A DNA stretch of 64,000 nucleotides from Phoronis australis (Eukaryota > Phoronida > Phoronidae), in contig NMRA01000352.1 of the NCBI GenBank assembly GCA_002633005.1, positions 5,882-69,881 on the forward strand, given 5' to 3'. Under the pieces are notes generated by a model that had not been told where the DNA came from, did no database searches, and worked only from the letters and a program-made list of their open reading frames with translations. Both the position numbers and the translations under genes were made by a program. Position 1 is the stretch's first letter. Each line of letters begins with the position of its first letter. Shown piece by piece: positions 42,301 through 54,300 of the stretch.

Positions 42301-45300
42301 TCTTTCTTTTTTGCCCAATGGCATAAAGGTAAAAACTCAAGAATCAAGTCCTATTGGCTTTCTACTTTCAAATTATAATACTTCTAAATTAAAATCTCAT
42401 TTGGCTAAATACATATTTGTCGATAAGGTCCCACATAACCTTAAAGCCAAATTCTGAATGTCTCGAATTCAACTAGAAAGCAAAACGCAATGCAGAATGA
42501 GATTTTCCAACTCACCATATGGTGCCTTTTCACAGACTATGCCATACGCTTCAGTATCTACACTGTCAAACCACTTGTAGCCGTCATCCGTTTTGAACAT
42601 GTAATTGCTCTTGCCAAGTTCATCTGGTTCATCTTTTCCCCAATGTCTGAATGTTGCATTATCAAACAGCCATTTTCCATCCACCCATGTTAACTGTCTC
42701 TGATCTGCAGTTGCATCGTCGTCAGTCAAACCCAGCCAATAGGATTTTGTACTTGGTCTAGGTGTTGAGTACTTGCTGGAAAACAATTAACGCATTCATT
42801 TGGTAGTTGATGAACAGAACAGATTGCATTGAGTATCCAATAATCTCATGGATGCTGCACTACACAAATGTCACCAATTTCAGACAAGGGGTGCTAAAAT
42901 TACAGGTGCAATTATAATGATACGCACAGACTCAAGATCACAAATGGTACTGATAGAGTTCTTTAAATTGGATATTTAAATACGATTTTTAAAGACAAAA
43001 GTACCAATAAGTTCATTATCATTGACTGCAAAGTTAAGAAATCTTGCCTCACTTATCAATTAGTGATGCAAATGTATGCAAAATATTATCCAAAATTAAA
43101 CATGGGATTTTATGAATATTTTATTTTAATTTTTGGAGGAGCACCAATAAAATGGCAACAACTGTTGAATGGAATTGAACTTCACTTTATATGAATTGCC
43201 AGATAGTATAAACACAAATACACAGACATGTACCGAATTAATTTTACGAAATTCTCCTAATTTAGCATTATTGTTTATTTAATTTAATTGATAACCCGTT
43301 TCTGTATCCTAAATCAATGAAGATAAAGGAAAGAGTTTCTTTGAATATCTGCTCACATTTTTTTATCTTTTCTATAGAGTAAATAAACTATAAATAACAT
43401 CTTTGAATGCAAACTGTCAATTTACAGTTGACTTCATTAATATGCTGAGATTGTAACATATTTAAGTAAATTAGTCAAATGGAACAGAAATAAAACTGAA
43501 AGTTAACATTAAGGGTGGCATTAGTTGAGAAAAAGTAACAAACTGTCTTGCTAGCGCCTGGGACAGTGAAAAACAATGAAGTTAAATGTAAATACACAAT
43601 CAATCAAACACTTGAAACCAGCCAAGGCATGAATCACAGAAGTCGTCAATCAGAGCGCGAGTCTCACAAATATACTCTGAAACTAGAATATAATAGCTTT
43701 TTTATTAGTTAAAATGACTTATTCTTATTAAAATGACATAGGCAAAAAGTTGAATTTCGGACCTCAAAAGCGAGGCCCCCTATATTAATATAGGGGGCCT
43801 CGCCGAAAGGAGGTCGTAGAGCGGGGCCCTCCTATATTAATATAGAAGGCCCCGCCGAAAGGAAGCCAGAGAGCGGGACCCCCTATATTAATATAGTGGA
43901 GCCCCGCTCTCTGGTCGCCTTTCGGCAGGTCCCTCCTATATTAATATAGAAGGCCTCGCTTTTTTGGTCCGAAATTCAATTTTTTGCCTGTCATTTTAAT
44001 AAGAATAAGCCATTTTAAATAATAAGCTGTTATGTATTATTTTACGGTAATTTAGAAAGTATTATAATTGGTTGAAAACATGACTATGCCATTTGTTAAT
44101 AACCAAAACTTATTCAGCAGGTCTGTTAATCAGTCATACATGTAATGATCTGGAAAATGTTTTTGTAACTTTGCCCGTGACATTTCCTGCATGTTTTTTT
44201 CGTTAACTTTCTTGGTTCGCATTCATTTCTTCGACTGACATGAGATTTGCACACAACACATGCCTCCTTGATTTCTCAAGACCTATTATTTTTTGATAAA
44301 CTTAAATCGAAGATAATGCTGTGGCGGCCATGTTTTGCTCCATGGTTCCTTGATAGATCTTTCAGAAACTTGATATGCATAAAAATCTTGCCAAGAGCTA
44401 TTTGAAGCATGACTTTTGTCTCTCGCTACAACTTTCAAGTTATTGGAGACTTTTTGGTGACTGTTCTTTTGTTTACTGATAACTACCCACTTTTTTGTTG
44501 ATTGGCCCTCATCATAGTCCACATTTTTTGTCCACTGACATGAGAAATTAACAAAAACCATGTATCTCGGCAATGACTCAAAGTCTTTAGTTTCTTGTTG
44601 AAATTGCTAAGAGGATGCAGGTATGTTTAACTTCACTTTTTATTGTTTGCCATCTAGTGCATCACGATATGCTTTTTAATCATTTTCATCATTGTCACCT
44701 CCATCAGCTTCATCATCCTTTTCACCATCATCACCATCACCATCACCATCTTAACCATCATCACCATCATCACTATCACCATTATCATCAATTTTGCCAA
44801 GTGTTGATTTCTAGATCACACTCATTTCTTGTTTCCAAATTTTGTTTCATTTCTGCATGTTGCACGGCAGGTTGTACGTGGAATTTATTAGAAATTTACT
44901 AACAAGATGCCTCTTGTCAATAGCTCAAGGTTTATTGCTTTTGGTGGGAATTGAAAAAAACGTGATGTGGCAGCCATTCAGAGAATTTTATTTGCTTTGA
45001 AGACTGAGGTGATCAGCTCCATGGTTCTTCAAGCAGTTTTTATAAAATTTGACATCTGGATAGGTATTGTCAAAAGCTATTTGGAGTACGCTATTTGTTT
45101 CTCTATGGCTTCCCATTCTCAAGATATATTTGAAGGGTGTTCTTTCTTCACTTTCTATTTGATTGATCCCCATTGACAAATCGACAAGAATTTTGTATTC
45201 AACATGTGTCTTATCAATAGTTCGAGGTGAACTGATTTTTGGATGAAATCGGACAAAAGGTGACACTTTCGCATCCATTTTTGCATTTACTCTTTAGACA

Positions 45301-48300
45301 GCCATACCTCAGGTATCCTTTAAAGGTCATTTTTGAAACTTGATACGTTAGATCTATGAAGAATTACAGATTCTGTTTTGCATAATGAGTTTTCTGTTCT
45401 CAAGCTAAAATTGACAGAGATTCCTTGCAGCACTTTTACTGGCTATGGTTTTTATCATTTTCGTTGTCGTCATCACCGTCGTCATCGTCTGCTTATTCTC
45501 TACAGGACCTGTAACCATACCGAGGCTATGAACCAGTGAGCATTAAGAAGACAGACAGTACTACCGCATTTTCATTCCATTTTATGTTAAGAACAGCTGC
45601 TGCCAAACTATAATGACTAAGATCTCATCAAGTTACTGCAAGCAAACAGTCACTAAATTACCGAGAGATGATTTTCTTTAAGTTGTCTTTCTCTTCCTTT
45701 GTTTTCATTGTCACCACGTATGCATTTCTGTTGTTGCAAAAGTCTCGCACAGTGCTGTATGAATTGCTTGCACCGTCATAGTTAAAGAATGTGAAACACA
45801 TGGTGGTATCCTCATAGTGCCATCCTGGGGGACACAGGATTACACCTGAAACAATCCAACAGAATATAAATACAACTTCCACTATCATTTACAATGCAGT
45901 CACCAAAAACAGAAGTCCTTTGACATCGTTTTGGTATTGTGATAGTGACCGCTCTTGTCAACAGCTTTCAGCGTATTAAAGGTACACAGAGCCCTAAGCT
46001 ACCTGAAATCTAGAGGACCAGATGACTGTTCCAATAGACCGTATTCACAGTCACCATTTTAATAGTGATCCTCTTTTCAGGTTTAAAAAACAATGCATTT
46101 GAGACATAAATATAACGAGGCACACGTAAAAATCATACTTTGTGCTGTGACTAAATGCAGAATGCGTTATTTTTAAAACATAAAAAGAGGCTCACTTTTA
46201 AAATGGAAAATGCGTGAATACGGTGTATTGCCAAAAAATTATTATAACTTCTTTTTGGGTAAATAGTGTGCCAGGCCATCAGAAAGATTAATTCTAGAGA
46301 CTTGGTGATTGCAAGTCCCACTACACTATGCAGGGCTCCACATAAACAATTTGAGGATTATAAAGGAAGAAATTAAAAGTTAACATGAATCTAATCAAAA
46401 CCAGAGACATACAGTTTACACACGTGTGCAAAATGCCGACCAAATGGAAAGTGCCATTTAGGCAAAATAATAGCGTGACAATAGAATTGTAGCATGAGCC
46501 AAGATATATGGTAAGATTTCAACATTATTCAAGAATAGACTTACATAAAAAGGACATATTATTAAATAAATTGATGCTTTGTCGACTTCATATTTAACAA
46601 AGACCAGTAACTTTGTTTCCTTGACAACTCTGAAGAAATAACTCACCTTTATCAGAACAAACTAGAATGTCACAATACTCCCACTCTACGTTGGAGTCAG
46701 TTGTATAACACCAGGGGGCCTTTTCCTTATTAGGGTTGCGGCAGAAGTTCTCAACGTCTGCTCCATAGTTCACCGTGTGAGTATGAGGACTCTGTGTGTC
46801 CCATCGCTGACACGTCTTTCCACTTGTTGTAGTCCTAATCGTTCCCTGGTACCTTTCTCCTTTCTCGTCGGTCTTGCAGTCAGATGGGTCTGAAGCAGAC
46901 GAACGGGTTCATGACATTGACCTTACACAACAGAGGGGAGTCTCATCAACAGCAGTTGAGATGGCAGTCAGGGTTTTAAGATTTCACTCGATTGATATTC
47001 CTAAAATCAGGAGTCAGTACAAAATGTTGAAAGCGACATAAGTCACAGGTGTGAGAATTCAGAATTTAAGACCAGCTTACCTAGGCACTTAACTTCAATG
47101 TGTTGAACACCAGACTGTGGCTGTAGATCACCAATGGCTATGTCTTTGGATGACCATGTCTTAGAGTTATACACGCAGGTTTGTGATCCAGTAGTGTAGT
47201 CAGCTGATTGACAAAAGGCATCCACATGACAGAGACGCGCGCAGTCTGTTATGCTGCCTATGGATGTTTTTGTCTGGGCCACGTGATTAGCTAGTTGACG
47301 ATTATTCAAAATGGTCACTTGAAGATACTCTGATCCTTTGCACAAGTTTTGCCCTTAAATAGAATATTAGGTGGTTATGTAATGTAATTTTCAACATTAA
47401 ATCACTCGCCTTCTGTTATACTTACCAGTGACTATGCATCTGGTCTTGACTTGTTCCACATTCAGATGACAAATGATTTTGGTATAGCAAAGAACTGAAG
47501 CTATGTATCATCATTATTCCTGGAGACAATGCCAGGCAAATGAACTAAATATTGCTGTGACAAGTCCCATTGAAGTGCCTTAATGAACTGACAGTTTTTC
47601 CAAGTTCACTTATTTTGATAAACAAAAGGAGCAATTTGAGACTTATTTCATAAATAAGTGGTTTAAATCAAACGGTACACCATAGATGGTGCTGCAGTCA
47701 AGCTTTTTTAGCATAATATAGAAAGAACTCTGCTGCCCATGGAATCTATATAATCTACAGGCACCAGTGAAATGGAAATAAAATTAATCAGATGTAAATC
47801 AAAGGAACGTGTGTTACTGCGGCTGAAAAGTTGCTAAACAATCTTGAGATTGATTAAGTCAGTATGAAGTTGCTGTGGGATATGGCATGTTATATTACTC
47901 AAATCTGGCATTCATGGTTGGAGGGCCAGCTCTCTTTTGTTCGATAATTGCTCTTTACTAATCTTCAATAAGACTGTATCTAACCTGACTGGGCTGTGCT
48001 GTTAAAAATAATATTTGAGCATAAACCAATAGTATTTCTGAAATCCTCGTCAAATGGTGATCATGTTTAGTTTTTGAATCGCCAAAATTGCCCAACTGCA
48101 ACCGAAGTTACGATAATCTCAAGGTACCTAAACTACACGGTAACGGACTCATAAACACGGTCACGGACGCATGAATATGACTCACGTACCTGGAAACACC
48201 GTTCACTGACTCACAAACATGGGAACGGACTCACAAAACACGATCCATTCACCCAAATACATGGGACACGGACTCATATTCACGAAGAAAGACGGTTAAC

Positions 48301-51300
48301 GGACCGCCAAACACGGTTTACGACAAAATGTAGATGTCAGCTGACCCAGGTAGCCGATGAGTCCGTGACCCGTGTTTGGNAAGGCATCCACATGACAGAG
48401 ACGCGCGCAGTCTGTTATGCTGCCTATGGATGTTTTTGTCTGGGCCACGTGATTAGCTAGTTGACGATTATTCAAAATGGTCACTTGAAGATACTCTGAT
48501 CCTTTGCACAAGTTTTGCCCTTAAACAGAATATCAGGTGGTTACGTAATGTAATTTTCAACATTAAATCACTTACCAGTGACTATGCAACTGGTCTTGAC
48601 TTGTTCCATATTCAGATGACAAATGATTTTTGGTATAGCAAAGAACTGTAGCTATATCATTATTCCTGGAGACAGTGCAAGGCAAATGAACTAAATATTG
48701 CTGTGACAAGTCCCATTGAAGTGCCTTAATGAACTGACAGTTTTTCCAAGTTCACTTATTTTGACAAACAAAGGAGCAATTTGAGACTAATTTCAAGCTT
48801 TTTTAGCATAATATAGAAAGAACTGCCCATGGAATCTATATAATCTACAGGCACCAGTGAAATGGAAATAAAAAAATAATCAGATGTAGATCAAAGGAAC
48901 ACGTGTTACTGCGGCTGAAAAGTTGCTAAACAATCTTGAGATTGATTAAGTCAGTATGAAGTTGCTGTGGGATATGGCATGTTATATTACTCCAATCTGG
49001 CATTCATGGTTGGAGGGCCAGCTCTCTTTTGTTCGATAATTGCTCTAATCTTCAATAAGACTGTACCTAACCTGACTGGGCTGTGCTGTTAAAAATAAAT
49101 TTAAAGTTAAGTTATAACATATTTGAGCATAAACCAATAGTATTTCTGAAATCCTCGTCAAATGGTGATCATGTTTAGTTTTTGAATCGCCAAAATTGCC
49201 CAACTGCAACTGAAGTTACGATAATCTCAAGGTACCTAAACTACACGGTAACGGACTCATAAACACGATCACGGACGCATGAACATGACTCACGTACCTG
49301 GAAACACCGTTCACTGACTCACAAACATGGGAACGGACTCACAAAACACGATCCATTCACCCAAATACATGGGACACGGACTCATATTCACGAAGAAAGA
49401 CGGTTAACGGACCGCCAAACACGGTTTACAGACAAAATGTAGATGTCAGCTGACCCAGGTAGCCGATGAGTCCGTGACCCGTGTTTGGCGGTCCATTAAC
49501 CGTGTTTCTTCGTGAATGTGAGTCCGTGTCCCGTGTATTAGGGTGAATGGATCGTGTTTGTGAGTCAGTGAACAGTGTTTCCAGGTACGTGAGTCGTGTT
49601 CATGCGTCCGTGACCGTGTTTATGAGTCAGTTAACCCTGTAGTTTAGGTACCTTGAATCTATTCTTTTGGAATGTCAATTCACTCTGAGTTTGAGGGTGT
49701 TCACGCGTGGTCTGTAATAAGTCTGGTAGATAATTGGCCTGCCTGTTGTCATACCAGACAAAAGACTATGCTTGGCATTTAACAAAGAAGCTCAGAACCC
49801 CCTATGTCTGGTAAAGTCACTGAATGGGAAAACGCTGTCATATTTGGCCTGGATGAGCCTGGCAATCTGCAATATGACCTACAAATTGTAAAGATTCTGA
49901 CTTGATTACCAATCAGTGACCCACATGAGTCACCACCTGCTGCTCAAGAGCACACAAACAGCCAAACTGAATTGCTGCTTTTGCGTATAATTATTTCCAT
50001 CATCATTGTGACTGATTGGGCCAAATGAGCTTTTAATTGCTGGATCGAGTGGCACGCTTTTCTGTACTGAAGTTTCAATTTTCTATTAAAAAGACTCCGC
50101 ACACTGAATGACAAAATTATGAAAATGTCAAAAAGAGACTCCAGCACTGCTGACTGGAGTGTTTTTGAGGCTTATATGTTTTTTCTTTAAAATATACTCG
50201 CGTCGTTTTAGACAAATATTCGTGGAAACAATAATAATACAATGCTGTGACCGCTAGGGGTCGTATCATTATAATGCTACACTACAATGAGGAAGTGTCA
50301 GAAAGCCTGTTTAGTGTTAAGTGAAACCTTCTGTGTGACCACATTTTAGTTCACAGAGCAGCATTTTCGTGAACGAGTAAATTGCACATGACACAAAACA
50401 TCATCCATACCTGAGACATCGTGGAGGGCAACAGCTTCTGTTACTGGACAAAAGCACTGTTCAGTTTCCGTCGGAGTCGTTCCGCTGCAGGTTTCACCAG
50501 CGGGTGGTGGTGGGTTATTACACAACTTTTTGCGCGTTCTCGATCCGCAAGCCGTGCACTCTTGCTCCCACGGTCCAAATTCAGTTGACCATCCACCAGG
50601 TGGTGTTGAAGCTGAAAGAAATAGTCCTTGCAAGCAATCTTTCCCACCATTGAAGATTATCTTTTCAACTGCATCTTCACTGCAGTCCACACACAGACTT
50701 AACCTAGAACAATCTCCTGTAATGAGTTGTTGCTAGGTTTGGAGGCTATGTACTGTGGACGGTACTTTACTACAATAGTGCAACATACCTCACTTGTAAC
50801 AACTTACTCCATCTTATCGACGTGAGGTTACTTGTTCTAGCTCATAAATTGCACCACTTCTAATATCTGTGTAGCCGCAAACTGGGGCAAGGCGGAAGTA
50901 AGTACTTAGCCACTCGCCCAGTAGCCAATGCGAGTAAAAATGGTGCTAGGGGAGTAGAAGTTCACTTGCCAGTCGCCCAGGTGGCGAGTGAATTTTCAGA
51001 GCGCAAAAGCACTCTATTGTTTCACATATGAAAATGAATAAATTTTCTCTCTATGCTGTTTTCATCATGAATTTAAGGTTTAAGTTTGGTACGCGTGTCG
51101 ATGCTCTGGCAATAGAAAAAATCGGTGCAGTGCGCTCCTACCGAGTCAGTAGATGTTAACCGGTATGCGATACGTCTAGACAAAAGGTCACAGTGAGTGC
51201 GACGTGTGGTGGGTCCTGAACATTCTCTGCATTTTGTAACAAAGAAAAGTATGTCAACGTTTTGGAGACATGCGCACGCGCCGTTTCCTAAAGTATTACG

Positions 51301-54300
51301 ACATTTCTCGGGAGAAGATGACAGCAAAATTTGTTCTGAAATTTGATTTGCTGGTATTAAAATATTAAAAAACTTGAAGTGAAACCAATTCCGATAATTT
51401 GTAGTGATGTATACGCAACCTTGTGAAAGACTGACAGTTGATTGAAGAATCGGCTAACAAAGAAACTGGCCAATGGGTGACGCAATGTTTCATGCCACCG
51501 AAAGCCAACACAAAGATAGTGCCACAATTTTAGCAGCAGAATAATGGTAGAACGACAATTATTCCAACAACGGCAGATAATTTAGTGTACTCAAGGAAGA
51601 GTGTAGTTTTTAACGACACTAATTTTGTGTCAGATTTTATCTGGTCAGTCTTTTACCCACATCAGCACACAGCTGTAAATTAGTATATAGCTTTGTGTCA
51701 AGGCTACGTCTTGCATTGCTGGGAATTCATCAACGTTCGGAAAGTTTCTTGGTAGGAATTCTGCATTTTCTAAAAACGATACTAGCCCTTGGCTAATAGA
51801 TGGTGACATCAATGCACAAAACGATCATTTTTACTGACGTTGGCAGTAAGTTTGAGGTGACCAACGCAAAACGGCCGGGCGACTGCACTTTGAGCTGGGC
51901 GAGTAGATTTTCTGGCTCACTCGTCCAGCTGATGAGCGGGGTTTTGAAACCTGGGTATATCACTGAGTAGCTCAGTGGTTACATTCATATCTGTTGGTCT
52001 TGTCAATCACAGAGCCTCAAAGAGATAATTAGCAAGAGCCCTAGCTATCCCATGAAATAGATTATAGTATTTATCACCCCAGCAATTCCAAGTGCTCATT
52101 ACCTTCACATTCCAGGCGCGCTTTGTCCCAGCTACATATTTCGGTATTTGAGTCACAACTGCACTTGATGACTTCGTGTCCAGTTTTCTTTACATACCCT
52201 GGTTTGCAGGTATATGTGAGGCTCTGCTCGTGACCCATGAGCCCTGTTCTGGTGGTAGACGAATGAGTACCAGGGTCCGAGCAGATACCTACAGTAGTCA
52301 CAGAACAATCAATTTTACTACGTGATTTCATTATACAATGTCAGTGTGCATGCATTACACTTTTATGATGTAAAGTGAGAAGATGAGGCAGTCGGTGTGG
52401 CATGGTTGAGTGTCCACATCTTGTTTGGAAGGTTATGGGTTCAAGTCCCACTGCTAGATAAAGGACTTGAAATGACCAACCACAAAAAAAGAAAATTTTC
52501 CAGGTGACACATCGTTCTACAAATAGGCTAACATGATAGAAATATTTTTAAGTTTACATAAAATTTAATTTCAAGAAATGTTTTTGCATAAATAAAGTTA
52601 AAATAATGATAAAAGAGACGAAAAGAGAAAGTAAACTGGAAATCAAAAATGAGGATCGAAATACTCTTAAAAGAGGAAATTAAGCCTTGTAGATCCTTGA
52701 GTCAGGTCTTTAATTCCTCAGCTTGGTCTCAAATGTGCAAACCAGCACAATTATCAGCAAGACACCGGCTGAGGCCAATCACGTTACTCAACTGAATAAA
52801 GTTAAAACAGTCTTGTCAATTTCATCTGCAATCTTCTGTAACGTTCCAGGAGCCTCACCTGTTGATTAGAAGGTGTGTTCGACCAGCGTAGTTCAATCAA
52901 GTTCACCATTAGGACCAGCGAATACTACATCGGAGAATTTAGCCACAAGTCTCTGAACCAAAACAGTCTGCTGTGCAGTCAATCGCTCACTTGCATCGCA
53001 ATGGGCTCCACATGAAGCAGCATGATATATTTCCTCGAAAATTGTCCGTGACTGCTATAGGTGCTTGTTTGACTCATTCCTGATTCCTCTCAGTCAAGTC
53101 AAGTCAAGTCAAGTCAAGTCAAGTCACATTATTTTATTTATAGTCGGTTTGTCAAACAACGACTGAGAAAACTGGCACGCCGACCCCATAGGCCCTATGG
53201 GCCATAGGGCATAGTGCGGGCCGGTGTGAAAGTAACATAGCCGTAGCCTACACAATACTCAATAGGTAGTGTGGAGGTCCCCATGTCTGGTTTCCACCAT
53301 GGAATCTTCGTATGGACAGTCTTTACTTTTAGTTTGCGTGGTCTCCTAGAAGGGGGTGAGCATGTCCACTTTAGTACAGGCACATCATCACTCGCCCTTT
53401 ACCTAGTGCTGCCTAGCAGCACGCAGGAACCAGCGAGCACTTAAGACCAGTCGCCAACCGACTAGAGCGTCGTCTTTCGTGAAAATGTAGTTTAAGGCTC
53501 TTGCTGCTTGCCAACGCCGGTCAACAGGTGTTTTCCACATGTCAGCAATATCGTCATGGTCAACAGGCATGAATTTACTTGAATGGATTGGGCCTGTAGG
53601 CAAACCGTCAAACATTCGTGCTAATCACTACTGAATTAATTGCAGGGTTCGTAGAATATGACAAAAACAAGTAGAAAATGAAGTGACACCTTACACGACA
53701 AAGTTTCACTAAGTTTGGACTACCCGGTTAAAGATGGATATGATTTATCGCTTTCAGTTGGTGGAACAAAACTAGGGACGCTGAACGGTAACTTCACTCG
53801 AAATAGAGTCAAACTTTTCTAAATTTACAGTGACACGTTCAAGGGCCACGTACAGACACCAATGTAGGTCTACAGGCGAGGTTTTTGTTGTCATCGTTGT
53901 CGTTATCCCGTACCGTAGGGCGAGGTTAATGTTGTTCTTGGAGTCGCGTTTTTTCTTGTGAACCTCGTCAATATCTTCCGATTCCCGCGTGTGCTTTGCA
54001 TTTTAGCAAATTTCAACCGTCTAAAAATTCCCTGTCCTGAGATTGTCCAAGCCGTAAATCGAAACGTTCAAAAGCGTTCATCGGATTTTCGGGTCAACTA
54101 AATTGCCAATCAAGGCGCTATCACAAAGCACACATTCCTCACCGTGAGCCTTTTTTGTTTGGTTCTTAATATTATCTCACTGCCAGTTTTTTTCGTCATC
54201 ATGAAATGAATGGCGAACGGGCCATGATAACGCCGGGAATGACTGAAGCAAATCGCGGCCAGTATGAAGGCGTTGTGTGTTGAAAGACGTGCACGTTGAA

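Noticed and set aside
43770-43960. CRISPR-like array (regular repeats with spacers)
   Set aside because: Units are themselves palindromic, the 'spacers' are related and symmetrical, and the genome is animal. A MITE-like structure explains it better.
44615-44902. Histidine-rich 95-codon frame
   Set aside because: It is a CAT/CAC simple repeat read in frame, with no other support.
52380-52475. tRNA gene
   Set aside because: A and B boxes are present but the acceptor and anticodon stems do not pair; better read as a SINE head.
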